From NCBI RefSeq assembly GCF_026011735.1, contig NZ_BRVN01000008.1, positions 82,455-146,454 of the forward strand: 64,000 bases of DNA, written 5' to 3'. Each line of letters begins with the position of its first letter. The first letter of the stretch is position 1. Of the stretch, positions 9,236 to 18,316 are shown one piece after another. This DNA comes from Dietzia sp. NCCP-2495. Lineage in GTDB: Bacteria; Actinomycetota; Actinomycetes; Mycobacteriales; Mycobacteriaceae. Under the pieces are notes generated by a model. That model saw nothing but the letters and a program-made list of their open reading frames with translations, did no database searches and was not told where the DNA came from. The position numbers and the translations under genes are program-made.

Positions 9236-9676
9236 CTACCCGGCCTGGGCCCCCAGGCTGCCGTTGCGCCACGCGCGTCCACCCACGATCTCGACGCGGT
9301 CCAGGTCCGCGACGCCGAAGGCGAGAAGAGACTGCCCGGAGTCATCGAGGACATCCTCGGTGGTTCGGAGCCAGGCCGACACGAGATGCGTCGGCAGGCG
9401 TCGCCGAGCGGACAGTGCCACGACGAATCCGGGGGCGGGGAGGTCGCGGAGAAAACTCAGCGCCTGGCTCCGGCACGGCGACGGAGCCGACCAGTCCACA
9501 TCACTGATCACACAGGGGACACCGATCGCGGCGTCGGAGTCATTGCACGGCAGCACGAGGAGACTCTTGTTCAGGCGCTCGCCCCCGCCCAACACGAGAT
9601 CGATCACGCCGGCGGCGAGAGGTCCGTCGTCCAGGGGGAGGGAGGGCCAATTGTGGGGAAGTTCGTCGAATCGCAT
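9236..9676 (-). CDS. conserved hypothetical protein
   Basis: About 146 residues from ATG 9676 (an ATG at 9688 in the same frame is possible, but has no ribosome site). Sequence MRFDELPHNWPSLPLDDG at the start, then a mixed alpha/beta protein without signal peptide or membrane segment. Central SALSARRRLPTHLVSAWLRTTEDVL looks helical. I do not recognise a family. It resembles the small cytosolic proteins with a conserved WPSLPLDD-type N-terminus seen in related actinobacteria, but that is memory, not proof. Monocistronic, between an ABC transporter and dodecin. Confidence 0.55.
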   Translation of the reverse strand: MRFDELPHNWPSLPLDDGPLAAGVIDLVLGGGERLNKSLLVLPCNDSDAAIGVPCVISDVDWSAPSPCRSQALSFLRDLPAPGFVVALSARRRLPTHLVSAWLRTTEDVLDDSGQSLLAFGVADLDRVEIVGGRAWRNGSLGAQAG

Positions 9677-9811
9677 GCCACCGAGCATCGGGGAGCGGCG
9701 CGTTCGCCGAAAGGCCTGGTGACTGATCTGTGGACAGTCGAGAGCGACCTGTGGAACGCCGGGCTCGGCGGAACCACGAGGGGCCGGTGGGCGTCTACCG
9801 GCGTCGGTCGA

Positions 9812-10018
9812 TCAGGGCTCGTGTCGGAATCCGACCTTGATGGTGACCTGCCAGTGGACCACCTCGCCGCCGTCGAGGTTGCCGCGGATGGAGACCACCT
9901 CGAACCAAGCCATGTTCCTCAGTGACCTGGACGCTTCCGCCACGGCGTTCTTGATCGCCTGGTCGCTGCCGTCCGGCGAGGAGCCGACGATCTCTGTGAT
10001 GTTGTAGGTGTGGTTCAT
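9812..10018 (-). CDS. dodecin family flavin-binding protein
   Basis: 68 residues, the standard dodecin length. The start ATG at 10018 follows a strong AGGGAGGG site; the longer frame upstream lacks one. Features: VYNITEIVGSS-type first strand (here TYNITEIVGSSPDG), central helix SDQAIKNAVAEASRSLRN, then MAWFEVVSIRGNLDGGEVVHWQVTIKVGF. The tryptophan in MAWFEV is the residue that stacks on flavin in this family, and the HWQVT strand gives the conserved glutamine. Dodecins assemble as 12-mers storing riboflavin, FMN or, in actinobacteria, often FMN/CoA. Divergent from the gene at 10123. Confidence 0.9.
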   Translation of the reverse strand: MNHTYNITEIVGSSPDGSDQAIKNAVAEASRSLRNMAWFEVVSIRGNLDGGEVVHWQVTIKVGFRHEP

Positions 10019-10122
10019 GACACCCTCCCTAAGTGTGATGAAAGTCACTCTACTCCTCTATTCGGGCGGTGACCGCGCAGTAGGGTGAGGGGCGAGATCA
10101 CCACGCCTTGAGAAGGAGTGAC

Positions 10123-10902
10123 ATGACCGACGTCGCCGCACGCGCGAAGGAACTCGCAGATCGACACGGCTCCGGAGAACTGGTGGTCCTGCCCACGGTC
10201 TGGGACACCTGGAGCGCCTGGACGGCGGTCGCGGCGGGAGCCGTCGGATTGACCGTGGGAAGCCACCCCGTCGCCGATGCGATCGGGAGCGCGGACGGGG
10301 AGAACATGGACTTCGGCACCTATCTGCGGGTGGTCGGGGCGATCGCCTGGGCCGTCGAGGTGCCGGTGAGCGTCGACGTCGAGTCCGGGTACGGACTCGC
10401 GCCGACCGAGCTCGTGAATCGAGTCCTCGAGGCGGGGGCCGTCGGGGTCAACATCGAGGACGTCGTCCACGGCGAGGGTAAACGCGTGCGGGACCGCCAG
10501 GAACACGCCGACTACATCGCGGCGGCCCGCGCCGCTGCCGATTCAGCGGGCGTCGACCTGGTGATCAACGGACGCACGGACGCGGTCAAGCTCGGGGCTG
10601 ACGTCTTCGACGATCCCGTAGGGGAGGCCGAGGCCCGGATCAGGTTGATGGAGGACGCTGGCGCCCGTGCCGTCTACCCGGTGGGGCTGTCCACGGCGGA
10701 CCAGGTCGACCGACTGGTCCAGGCGGTGACGGTACCGCTCAACGTCACCGCCCATCCGGTGAAAGGACACGGCGCGGGCGACCTGGCCGCCCTGAGGGCT
10801 CTCGGCGTCCGCCGGGTGTCGTTCGGACCCCTGTGGCAGAAATGGCTCGGCGAGATCTCGGCGGGAGAGCTGGCCGCGTGGTCGGGCCGCGAGCGAAGCT
10901 AG
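10123..10902 (+). CDS. isocitrate lyase / PEP-mutase superfamily enzyme
   Basis: 259 residues from ATG 10123, preceded by GAAGGAG. TIM-barrel protein of the ICL/PEPM group: LPTVWDTWSAW near the N-terminus, VPVSVDVESGYG (metal-binding Asp region), VGVNIEDVVHGEG and LVINGRTDAV. The lyase signature KKCGH is absent, so it is not isocitrate lyase; members of this branch act as C-C or P-C lyases (oxaloacetate hydrolase or 2-methylisocitrate-lyase-like) on unknown substrates. No neighbour hints at a pathway. A short palindrome GTGATGAAAGTCAC (10035-10048) lies between it and dodecin. Confidence 0.8.
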   Translation: MTDVAARAKELADRHGSGELVVLPTVWDTWSAWTAVAAGAVGLTVGSHPVADAIGSADGENMDFGTYLRVVGAIAWAVEVPVSVDVESGYGLAPTELVNRVLEAGAVGVNIEDVVHGEGKRVRDRQEHADYIAAARAAADSAGVDLVINGRTDAVKLGADVFDDPVGEAEARIRLMEDAGARAVYPVGLSTADQVDRLVQAVTVPLNVTAHPVKGHGAGDLAALRALGVRRVSFGPLWQKWLGEISAGELAAWSGRERS

Positions 10903-10971
10903 TGATCGCGCGATCACCCGAGATCCGGACAGATCCGAACACACGGTGAGCGTCGGTGGGACGGTGGAGGC

Positions 10972-11499
10972 ATGGACACCGCCCCGGAACCAGGAATGCC
11001 CGACAACCGTGATTGGACCACCGTGCTCGACGGTGGCTGCGACGAGTGTGGGTACACGCCTCACGACCCCGTGACCACCTCGGAGCGAATGACGTCCGCG
11101 GCGGAGCGCTGGCGGACGGTGCTGGTCCGGGCCGGCGCCGCCGAGCGCCCGGCGCCGCGCGTGTGGTCGCCGCTCGAGTACGCGGGGCACAGCCGAGACC
11201 TCATCGGGGTCCTGGGCGACCGGCTCGAGGCCATGCTCGGCGGTGAGAACCCGACCTACGCCGATCTCGACGGTGAGGCCGCGGTCCGCGAGCACGCGTA
11301 CTGGAAGGCCGACCCCGCCGATCTGTCCGACCAGCTGGCGCTCGACACCGAGCGGACACGCGGGATCCTGGCTGGTGTGGGAGACGACGACTGGGAGCGC
11401 ACCGGCCGCCGTGGTGACGGCTACGAGTTCACCATCGGTTCGCTCTGCCAGTACATCGTCCACGACGTGGAGCATCATCTCCACGACGTGAACGGCTGA
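10972..11499 (+). CDS. DinB-like (mycothiol-dependent enzyme type) protein
   Basis: 175 residues, soluble. The sequence carries an N-terminal CDECGYTP, a DinB-type helical bundle with RVWSPLEYAGHSRDLIGVL (first metal-ligand His in a helix) and a closing YIVHDVEHHLHDV (further His ligands). Proteins of this kind are four-helix, metal-binding thiol transferases or isomerases that use mycothiol or bacillithiol; this organism makes mycothiol (mshB at 47.6 kb). The precise substrate is unknown. It is separated by 69 bases from the preceding gene and probably has its own promoter. Confidence 0.75.
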   Translation: MDTAPEPGMPDNRDWTTVLDGGCDECGYTPHDPVTTSERMTSAAERWRTVLVRAGAAERPAPRVWSPLEYAGHSRDLIGVLGDRLEAMLGGENPTYADLDGEAAVREHAYWKADPADLSDQLALDTERTRGILAGVGDDDWERTGRRGDGYEFTIGSLCQYIVHDVEHHLHDVNG

Positions 11500-11556
11500 G
11501 CAGCGTCAGAAGGGCTGAGCTGCGCAAGTACGTTTTATCTGCGCCAGAACGCACCC

Positions 11557-12522
11557 TCACCGGCTGTCTGCGGGTACCTCCGACAGCGTGCGCTCGCTGC
11601 GGAACCGGCGCTTGGCGCCGCTGATCGGGTCGGTGAACGCGAGTTCGCGCGCGAGGAGTTGAAGCGGCAGCGCGGCGTCGTCGGCTGCCTCCGGAAGGAG
11701 CTGCGGGTACCGCCGGTCGCCGAGGATCGGGATGCCCAGCGCGGCGAGCTGTACCCGTAGCTGGTGCAGTCGGCCGGTGCGCGGCCGCAGCACCGTGTGC
11801 AGGACCGGTCGTCCGGCCGTGCTGGTTCCGTGGGCCAGGACGTCGATCACGGTCTCGGCGTTGGGTTCCAGGTCGGGCCGGATGACGGTTCGCCGCGGGC
11901 CTCCGGGGCTGTGGAGGTGATCGCGCCGGACCAGCGGGAGTGTCCGGCCGTCCAGGCTGCGGGTGGTCGGGTCCCATCCCTCCGGTGCCGCGGACACGGC
12001 CTCGTAGGTCTTGTCGACGGCCCGACGTTCGAAGAGTGACTGGTACGCGCCGCGCACGTCCGGCCTGGCGGTGAACATGACGAGCCCGGCGGTCGGCCTG
12101 TCGAGTCGGTGCACGGGGGTGATGTGCGGGTTGTCGAGGGCGACGCGCAGCCGGACCAGTGCGGTCTCGCGGAGGTAGCGGCCGGTCGGCGTGGTGGGGA
12201 GGAAATGGGGTTTGTCGACGACGACGAGGTGGTCGTCGCGGTACAGGATCGTCTCCCGGTAGGGCAGGACCTGTTCGTCGGGCAGCTGCCGGTAATACCA
12301 GACGAACTCATGGTCTGCCGGGGTGGAACCCGGGTCGATGGCCCGGCCGTCCGCGCCGTACACCTCGCCGGCATCGACTCGACGGAGCACCTCGTCGGGA
12401 TCGAGGTGCGTGAACGCGGCCACCATGTAGTCGGCGACAGTCGCCCACGTGTCGTCGGTGGGGACTCGCAGCCGAGTGGGGCCGATCCCGTCGCGGACGG
12501 GCAGGTGCGGGCGTGTGGGCAT
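11557..12522 (-). CDS. RluA-type RNA pseudouridine synthase
   Basis: 321 residues from ATG 12522, which shares one base with the stop of the upstream antiporter (TGATG). It isomerises uridine in rRNA or tRNA. Motifs: LVVVDKPHFLPTTPTG, catalytic ITPVHRLDRPTAGLVMF (Asp of HRLD), KTYEAV, and the closing RTGRLHQLRVQLAALGIPILGDRRYP that the broken paralogue at 689 lacks. There is no N-terminal S4 domain; instead about 90 residues with a TWATVADYMV segment, as in the small actinobacterial subgroup. Intact and probably functional. Confidence 0.85.
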   Translation of the reverse strand: MPTRPHLPVRDGIGPTRLRVPTDDTWATVADYMVAAFTHLDPDEVLRRVDAGEVYGADGRAIDPGSTPADHEFVWYYRQLPDEQVLPYRETILYRDDHLVVVDKPHFLPTTPTGRYLRETALVRLRVALDNPHITPVHRLDRPTAGLVMFTARPDVRGAYQSLFERRAVDKTYEAVSAAPEGWDPTTRSLDGRTLPLVRRDHLHSPGGPRRTVIRPDLEPNAETVIDVLAHGTSTAGRPVLHTVLRPRTGRLHQLRVQLAALGIPILGDRRYPQLLPEAADDAALPLQLLARELAFTDPISGAKRRFRSERTLSEVPADSR

Positions 12523-13826
12523 CAGTGGGCGACGGTGTCGTGGCCCGCGCTGCCGGGCCCCTCCGCGGCGTCGTCGGGGGAGTGGAGGAGCTCCGCCACC
12601 AGCGGGAAGACCAGGACCGTCAGGGCACCGGCGGCCACGAGGACATTGGCCACGTCGGGTCGCAACAGGTCCGCACCCACCGCGACGTCGGTCACGGCCA
12701 CGATGATCGGCAGTCCGGTCGCGGCGTACAACCCGGCCCGAGCCCTCTCTCGAGCGGTGGTCAGCCCGGGACTGACGTGGATCCAGGTCTCCGCCAGCCA
12801 CACGATGCCGCCGCGGATGACGAGCATGGTCGCCACCGCCGCGAGCAGGAGCCACGGCGCGGCGGTGACCGCTCCGGCGCTGATCCCCATTCCGGAGACG
12901 ACGAAGAACACCGGGATGAACAGGGAGTAGCCGATGGTGTCCAGTCGCCCGAGGAGATCGTCCACCAGGTCTCGGTCCCCGGTCGCGCCGCCGCCGGCAG
13001 CATCGCCCGTGGGATCACCCTGGTGCCTGGTGTACGTCTCCATCAGGCTGCGCAGGACCATACCCGCCGCGAACGCTCCGAGCACCACGCCGAGGTCGAA
13101 CACGGTCGCCACCGCCATCATCGCGGCGAGCAACAGGAACACCATCCGGACCACCAGCTGACCGGTCGAGGTGTTGCCCTGTGCCAGCGCGCGGCCCATC
13201 GCCGGGACGAACAGGAGGCGCCGAGGGACCGCGAAGAGGAACAGGGCCGCGATCCCGAACAGCGCTACCGCCACCGCGGAGGAACCGATATCGCGCGTGC
13301 CGAGCAGTAGCGCCATGGCGAGGACGGGCCCGAGTTCGCCCACCGCCCCGTGGCTCAGCACGGCCTGTCCGACCGGGGTCGAGTCGTGACCGGCCCCCTT
13401 GAGGATCGGCAGCAGTGTCCCTATCGCGGTCGAGGTGAGCAGCAGTCCCAGCGCGATCGCTGTCTCCGGCCGGCCGGTGACCGCCCACCCGATCCCGGTG
13501 GCCAGGACCACGCTCGTGAGCCACGCACCGACCGCTCCCGCGCCGCGACGTCCGGACAGTGCGGAGGGCTTCAGCTCCAGACCCGCGAGGAGGAACAGCA
13601 GTCCGAGTCCGATCTCGCCCAGCATCTCCACACCGCCGGATTCCACGGCGAGTCCGAGTCCCGAGGGACCGATGAGCATCCCCCCGGCGAGCAGGAGGAC
13701 GACAGCCGGGACGTACGAGCGTGTGACCCACGACAGGACCGGTGCGACGCAGATGACCAGGACGATCCAGAACAGGGACTGGATGTCGGCGGGTGTGGTG
13801 CCCGACGCCAGCACGGTGGTGGTCAC
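12522..13826 (-). CDS. CPA2-family cation:proton antiporter (KefB/Na+-H+ exchanger domain)
   Basis: 434 residues with 11-12 hydrophobic segments spanning almost the whole length, and no C-terminal TrkA-N domain. Family marks: GLLFLAGLELKPSAL-like region (LGLLFLLAGLELKPSAL), LLLTSTAIGTLLPIL, VLSHGAVGELGPVLAMALLL and the Asp/Gly-rich FDLGVVLGAFAAGM. It should exchange K+ or Na+ for protons at the inner membrane. A hydrophilic, Gly/Asp-rich loop (about 275-295) interrupts the membrane domain. First gene of a two-gene operon with the pseudouridine synthase, a pairing without obvious functional logic. Confidence 0.85.
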   Translation of the reverse strand: MTTTVLASGTTPADIQSLFWIVLVICVAPVLSWVTRSYVPAVVLLLAGGMLIGPSGLGLAVESGGVEMLGEIGLGLLFLLAGLELKPSALSGRRGAGAVGAWLTSVVLATGIGWAVTGRPETAIALGLLLTSTAIGTLLPILKGAGHDSTPVGQAVLSHGAVGELGPVLAMALLLGTRDIGSSAVAVALFGIAALFLFAVPRRLLFVPAMGRALAQGNTSTGQLVVRMVFLLLAAMMAVATVFDLGVVLGAFAAGMVLRSLMETYTRHQGDPTGDAAGGGATGDRDLVDDLLGRLDTIGYSLFIPVFFVVSGMGISAGAVTAAPWLLLAAVATMLVIRGGIVWLAETWIHVSPGLTTARERARAGLYAATGLPIIVAVTDVAVGADLLRPDVANVLVAAGALTVLVFPLVAELLHSPDDAAEGPGSAGHDTVAH

Positions 13827-13927
13827 GGGCGCCCTTCCGTCGCGGAGATACGCGTGAGCCTAGTGCAGGTGGCTCGTGTCCGGTGCCGGGTCGCCGGTGG
13901 ACGGATCAGCCGTGCCAGAGTGTGGGT

Positions 13928-14953
13928 ATGTCCGGCCCGCTGCTCACCCGTTCCGACGACGACCCCCGTCACCTACCGGGCTTTCGCCGAACCTTCGCGC
14001 CCGGTCATCTAACCCTCGGCCTGGGCTTCCCGCTTCGCACCCGGGGCGATGAACCGGCGGCGGACGAACTGCCCGCCCAGGTGGAGGCCGCCCGCGCCGC
14101 GGAGGCCGGTGGGTTCGCGGCCCTCTACGTCCGTGACATTCCCTTGCGGGTGCCGTCGTTCGGCGACGTGGGGCAGGTGTACGACCCGTGGATCCACCTC
14201 GCCCACATCGCCGCGCACACCTCGCGGATCGCGCTGGGGACCGCCGGGATCGTGTTGCCGGTGCGGCACCCGCTGCACGTGGCCAAGTCCGCCGCGAGCC
14301 TCGACCGGATCACCGGCGGCCGCCTCCTGCTGGGGCTGGCCTCCGGGGACCGGCCCGAGGAGTTCCGTGCCTTCGGAATCGAGCAGGGGGAGCGGGGCGA
14401 GCAGTTCCGAGAGAACCTGCGTGTGCTGCGACATGCGCTCGGCACCGAGATGCGGGGGGTCCGCTGGCCCGGAGGGTGGATGCACAGCGCGGACGTGGTG
14501 CCCAAGCCCACCGCGGCGTCGGTGCCGATCCTCATGATCGGATCGTGCCAGCAGAGCATCGCCTACCTCGCCGAACACGGGGACGGCTTCATGACCTACC
14601 CGAGAGACCATGACGCCCAGCGGCGCACCGTCGCCCGGTGGCGGGAACTGGTGGACGTCGACGCCGCGGCCTCGGCGGACACCGGATCGAATGCCGAGAC
14701 GTTCAAACCGTTCGCGCAGTCGCTGCAGATCGACCTGTCGGAGGACCCGGACGAGGGCCCGTCCCCGATCTCGTTCGGATTCCGGATCGGGCGCATCGCG
14801 TTGACCGACCACCTGGCCGACCTCCGGAAGATCGGGGTGAACCATGTCCAGCTCGGCCTGGGGGCCTGCCGCCGTCCGGTCCGCGAGGTGATCGACGAGC
14901 TGGCGGAGTACGTCGTCCCGCACTTTCCCGCGCTCCACGACGAGGCGCAGTAG
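13928..14953 (+). CDS. luciferase-like (LLM) flavin oxidoreductase
   Basis: 341 residues from ATG 13928. Bacterial-luciferase TIM barrel: LTLGLGFPLRTRG, AAEAGGFAALYVRDIPLR, RIALGTAGIVLPVRHPLHVAKSAASLDRITGGRLLLGLASGD. This resembles the BA3436/TIGR03571 branch. Enzymes of this group use FMN or F420; the window encodes FO synthase (51489), so F420 is available. The substrate is unknown. It is divergent from the antiporter, with about 100 bases between them. Confidence 0.8.
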   Translation: MSGPLLTRSDDDPRHLPGFRRTFAPGHLTLGLGFPLRTRGDEPAADELPAQVEAARAAEAGGFAALYVRDIPLRVPSFGDVGQVYDPWIHLAHIAAHTSRIALGTAGIVLPVRHPLHVAKSAASLDRITGGRLLLGLASGDRPEEFRAFGIEQGERGEQFRENLRVLRHALGTEMRGVRWPGGWMHSADVVPKPTAASVPILMIGSCQQSIAYLAEHGDGFMTYPRDHDAQRRTVARWRELVDVDAAASADTGSNAETFKPFAQSLQIDLSEDPDEGPSPISFGFRIGRIALTDHLADLRKIGVNHVQLGLGACRRPVREVIDELAEYVVPHFPALHDEAQ

Positions 14954-15115
14954 AGGTCGCGGACTCAGTCGGTCGCCGGACGCCAGCCGCAGGTTCAGGA
15001 GCCAGCGACGCCGGGGAAACCGCTGTCATGAGCGCGAACTCTCTCGGGCGAGAGTGACGCCACGGTGTCGCGCGGAGTCCCCGCACGGCCGTGCGGAAGT
15101 GCCTAGGGTGGAACC

Positions 15116-16846
15116 ATGAGCGCACATCAGGACACCGGCACAGGTCCCGCCCACGACGGGATCGACATCAAGCCCCGGAGTCGCGACGTGACCGACGGCC
15201 TGGAGAAGACCGCCGCGCGCGGGATGCTCCGCGCGGTGGGGATGGGTGACGACGACTGGGCCAAGCCGCAGATCGGAGTGGCCTCGTCGTGGAACGAGAT
15301 CACCCCGTGCAACCTCCCTCTCGACCGCCTGGCGAAGGCCGTCAAGGAGGGCACGCACTCCGGCGGCGGGTACCCGCTCGAGTTCGGCACGATCTCCGTG
15401 TCCGACGGCATCTCGATGGGCCACGAGGGGATGCACTTCTCCCTCGTCTCGCGCGAGGTGATCGCGGACAGCGTGGAGACCGTGATGAGCGCCGAACGGC
15501 TCGACGGCTCCGTGCTCCTGGCAGGCTGCGACAAGTCGCTCCCCGGGATGCTCATGGCGGCGGCCCGACTCGACCTGGCCAGCGTGTTCCTCTACGCCGG
15601 CTCGATCATGCCCGGCTTCGCGAAGCTCTCCGACGGCTCCGAGCGGCAGGTCACGATCATCGACGCGTTCGAGGCCGTGGGCGCCTGCTCGCGTGGACTG
15701 ATGAGCCGCGAGGACGTGGACGCCATCGAGCGCGCCATCTGTCCCGGCGAGGGGGCCTGCGGAGGTATGTACACGGCCAACACCATGGCCAGTGCTGCCG
15801 AGGCGATGGGGATGTCGCTGCCCGGTAGTGCCGCGCCGCCGGCCCCGGATCGCCGGCGAGACGGGTTCGCCAAGGCCAGCGGTGAAGCGGTGGTGGAGTT
15901 GCTGCGGCGGGGGATCACCGCGCGCGACATCATGACCAAGGAGGCCTTTGAGAACGCGATCGCCGTGACCATGGCGTTCGGCGGGTCGACCAACGCCGTG
16001 CTGCACCTGCTCGCGATCGCCGCCGAGGCCGAGGTCGAGTTGACGCTCGACGACTTCGCCCGCATCGGCGCGAAGGTCCCGCACCTGGCCGACGTCAAAC
16101 CGTTCGGTGCGCACGTGATGAATGACGTCGACACGATCGGAGGCGTCCCGGTGGTCATGAAGGCCTTGCTCGACGCCGGACTGTTGCATGGCGACTGTCT
16201 GACGGTCACCGGGAGGACCGTCGCCGAGAACCTCGCCGACATCGCGCCGCCGGACCCGGACGGGCACGTGCTCCGCGCAATGGCTGAGCCGATCCACCCC
16301 ACCGGAGGCATCACCATCCTGCGCGGCTCACTGGCGCCCGAGGGGGCGGTGGTCAAGTCCGCCGGCTTCGACTCGGACGTGTTCGAGGGCACCGCCCGCG
16401 TCTTCGAGCGGGAACGTGCCGCGATGGACGCGCTGGAGGACGGCACGATCACCGCCGGGGACGTGGTGGTGATCCGCTACGAGGGGCCCAAGGGCGGCCC
16501 AGGTATGAGGGAGATGCTCGCCATCACCGGCGCCATCAAGGGGGCTGGTCTGGGTAAGGACGTCCTGCTGCTCACCGATGGCAGGTTCTCCGGCGGGACG
16601 ACCGGATTGTGCGTCGGCCACGTCGCCCCCGAGGCCGTCGACGCCGGGCCGATCGCGTTCGTCAACGACGGGGACCGGATCCGACTGGACGTCTCGAAGG
16701 GCACGCTCGACGTGCTCGTCGAGGAGGCCGAGTTCGAGTCCCGGAAGGACGGTTGGGAACCGCTGCCCCCGCGCTACACGCGCGGGGTTCTGGCCAAGTA
16801 CTCGAAGCTGGTGCAGTCGGCGTCGGTTGGCGCGATCTGCCGCTGA
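15116..16846 (+). CDS. ilvD: dihydroxy-acid dehydratase
   Basis: 576 residues, full length for the family. It converts 2,3-dihydroxy-isovalerate and 2,3-dihydroxy-3-methylvalerate to the 2-keto acids for valine and isoleucine synthesis. The Fe-S ligand cysteines are present: [10 protein letters not shown] (Cys65), [10 protein letters not shown] (Cys138) and [13 protein letters not shown] (Cys215). Also [20 protein letters not shown] at the C-terminal active site. The roughly 160 bases upstream show no clear riboswitch or attenuator. It is followed by a long two-way hairpin shared with phoU. Confidence 0.95.
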   Translation: MSAHQDTGTGPAHDGIDIKPRSRDVTDGLEKTAARGMLRAVGMGDDDWAKPQIGVASSWNEITPCNLPLDRLAKAVKEGTHSGGGYPLEFGTISVSDGISMGHEGMHFSLVSREVIADSVETVMSAERLDGSVLLAGCDKSLPGMLMAAARLDLASVFLYAGSIMPGFAKLSDGSERQVTIIDAFEAVGACSRGLMSREDVDAIERAICPGEGACGGMYTANTMASAAEAMGMSLPGSAAPPAPDRRRDGFAKASGEAVVELLRRGITARDIMTKEAFENAIAVTMAFGGSTNAVLHLLAIAAEAEVELTLDDFARIGAKVPHLADVKPFGAHVMNDVDTIGGVPVVMKALLDAGLLHGDCLTVTGRTVAENLADIAPPDPDGHVLRAMAEPIHPTGGITILRGSLAPEGAVVKSAGFDSDVFEGTARVFERERAAMDALEDGTITAGDVVVIRYEGPKGGPGMREMLAITGAIKGAGLGKDVLLLTDGRFSGGTTGLCVGHVAPEAVDAGPIAFVNDGDRIRLDVSKGTLDVLVEEAEFESRKDGWEPLPPRYTRGVLAKYSKLVQSASVGAICR

Positions 16847-16867
16847 CTCCTCGGCGGGCGAGGCATG

Positions 16868-16911
16868 CACCACGGGCCGGTTACCTCCTCAGAGGTCACC
16901 GGCCCGTGGTG
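16868..16911. terminator. bidirectional terminator between ilvD and phoU
   Basis: Perfect 14-bp arms CACCACGGGCCGGT (16868-16881) and ACCGGCCCGTGGTG (16898-16911), extended after one mismatch by ACCTC/GAGGT around a CTCA tetraloop. It serves two convergent genes. Confidence 0.8.
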
Positions 16912-16925
16912 TCGTGCGGGTGCGG

Positions 16926-17612
16926 TCAGTCGAGAACCGAGCCGTCATCCAGATGAGAGAGCATCCCACCGTCGGGGAGCTCTCCGGTCACGAGATAGAC
17001 GATACGGTTGGCGATGCTGACCGTGTGATCGGCGAAACGCTCGTAGTAGCGGGCCAGCAGCGCCAGATCCACGGCGGAGACGGATCCGTGCGGCCAGGAC
17101 TCGTCGGAGATCTGCTTCATCAGGGACGCGTGGAGGGCATCGATGGCGTCGTCCTGTGCGTCGAGCGCGAGCGCCTTCTCGGCGTCGCGGGCCTCGAGGA
17201 GCTCGGCTAGCTGGCGGGCCAGTGCGCCATCGCGCTCGGCGAGCTCACGGATGATCGGCACCACGTCCTCGGGGACGACCGCGTTCGGGTAGCGGCGACG
17301 GGCGACCCGCGCGATGTGGCCGGCGAGCGCGGCCATCCGGGTGAAGTGCTCGACGATATAGATGCCCGACATCACCTGACGGAGGTCTCCGGCGACGGGG
17401 GCCTCGAGCAGTAGCAGGTCGAACGCGTGCTGCTCGCTGACCTCGCGGAGCTCCTCGAGCTCGGCGGCGCCGTCGATCACCTCGGTGGCGGCGGTTTCGT
17501 CGCGCTCGAGGAGGGCGACGGTGGCCCGGTCGAGGAGGCGGACATTGCTCTCGCAGAAGCGGCCCAGCTGGTCGGCGAACTCGTCGAGCTTGGAACGGAA
17601 GACATTGCGCAT
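16926..17612 (-). CDS. phoU: phosphate transport system regulator PhoU
   Basis: 228 residues from ATG 17612 (RNVFRSKLDEFADQLGRF); longer in-frame extensions are unlikely. Two PhoU three-helix repeats, with the metal-binding ExxxD motifs in each half (EVSEQHAFDLLLL; YYERFADHTVSIANRIVYL). PhoU links the PstSCAB transporter to the sensor kinase and down-regulates the phosphate regulon; mycobacterial PhoY proteins also affect persistence. No pst genes are nearby. Two 11-bp direct repeats resembling PHO-box units (17652-17673) lie 40 bases upstream. Confidence 0.9.
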   Translation of the reverse strand: MRNVFRSKLDEFADQLGRFCESNVRLLDRATVALLERDETAATEVIDGAAELEELREVSEQHAFDLLLLEAPVAGDLRQVMSGIYIVEHFTRMAALAGHIARVARRRYPNAVVPEDVVPIIRELAERDGALARQLAELLEARDAEKALALDAQDDAIDALHASLMKQISDESWPHGSVSAVDLALLARYYERFADHTVSIANRIVYLVTGELPDGGMLSHLDDGSVLD

Positions 17613-17651
17613 GCGGCAACTGTAGTGAATTCGCAGGCGGCGGGACACGTC

Positions 17652-17673
17652 GTTCCCTCAGAGTTCACCCGTC
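17652..17673 (-). promoter_or_regulatory. possible PHO-box-type direct repeats
   Basis: Two abutting 11-nt units, GTTCCCTCAGA and GTTCACCCGTC, start 11 bases apart, the arrangement of actinobacterial PhoP/RegX3 boxes (consensus GTTCACC). They lie upstream of phoU. The first unit is imperfect, so this is a suggestion. Confidence 0.35.
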
Positions 17674-17705
17674 GGACGTGCTGTGGGGGGGTATCACGGG
17701 GGAGA

Positions 17706-17727
17706 AGGTAGACAGGTCTGTCTACCT
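17706..17727 (+). promoter_or_regulatory. 22-bp palindromic operator upstream of the DUF4242 operon
   Basis: AGGTAGACA-GGTC-TGTCTACCT: perfect 9-bp arms around four bases. It lies 46 bases upstream of the DUF4242 start. The size and symmetry fit a TetR-family regulator, but no such regulator gene lies next to the operon. The binding protein is unknown. Confidence 0.6.
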
Positions 17728-17773
17728 GGCGATATCGTCGGCTCCCTACGCGACGTCCACGAAAGGACCAGGC

Positions 17774-18316
17774 ATGACCCTCTTCCTGTACGAGAGCACC
17801 CCCTCCGAGGAGCAGAAGGCCGATCCGTCTGCGCTCGTCGACGCTCTCGCCTCCGCCCTGACCGAGGCCGGAGCCGAGGTCATCGAGACCCAGATCACCA
17901 AGGGCGCGGCCCGCGTGTTCACCATCGTCGAGCTGGCCGACGGACCGAACGGCGCCTGCGCCACCGAGGCCCCCGCCCTGGACGCCGCCGCACTCGGCGT
18001 CGCCGACGTCACCGAGCCCGCCCAGGTCCGCCTGGTGGGCACCGACCTCGAGACCATCAAGGCCGCCCGCCCCGAGGCCGGCTACCTGGTCGAGTGGGAC
18101 ATTCCCGCCGAGATCGACATGGACACCTACCTGGCGCGCAAGAAGGAGAAGTCCCCGAAGTACGCCGAGATCCCCGAGGTCTCCTTCCTCCGCACCTACG
18201 TCCGCGAGGACACGGACAAGTGCCTGTGCTTCTACAACGCGCCGGACACCGACGCCGTGGTCCGGGCGCGTGAGATCGTGTCCACCCCGATTTCCCGCCT
18301 GCACGAGCTGGCATGA
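17774..18316 (+). CDS. DUF4242 protein (SCO4226-like nickel-binding fold)
   Basis: 180 residues from ATG 17774, preceded by GAAAGGA. It appears to hold two ferredoxin-like beta-alpha-beta halves: MTLFLYESTPSEEQ... and, in the second half, GYLVEWDIPAEIDMDTYLARKKEKSPKYAEIPEVSFLRTYVREDTDKCLCFYNAPDTDAVVRAREI. That second half matches the DUF4242 pattern, in which members bind nickel loosely or act as small metal/substrate chaperones. Its stop overlaps the next start (ATGA). First gene of the operon behind the palindrome at 17706; function in the pathway unknown. Confidence 0.75.
   Translation: MTLFLYESTPSEEQKADPSALVDALASALTEAGAEVIETQITKGAARVFTIVELADGPNGACATEAPALDAAALGVADVTEPAQVRLVGTDLETIKAARPEAGYLVEWDIPAEIDMDTYLARKKEKSPKYAEIPEVSFLRTYVREDTDKCLCFYNAPDTDAVVRAREIVSTPISRLHELA

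Noticed and set aside
14954..15115. Possible riboswitch or leader-peptide attenuator before ilvD
   Set aside because: Some GC-rich pairing but no match to a leader with Val/Ile/Leu codon runs or to a known riboswitch core.
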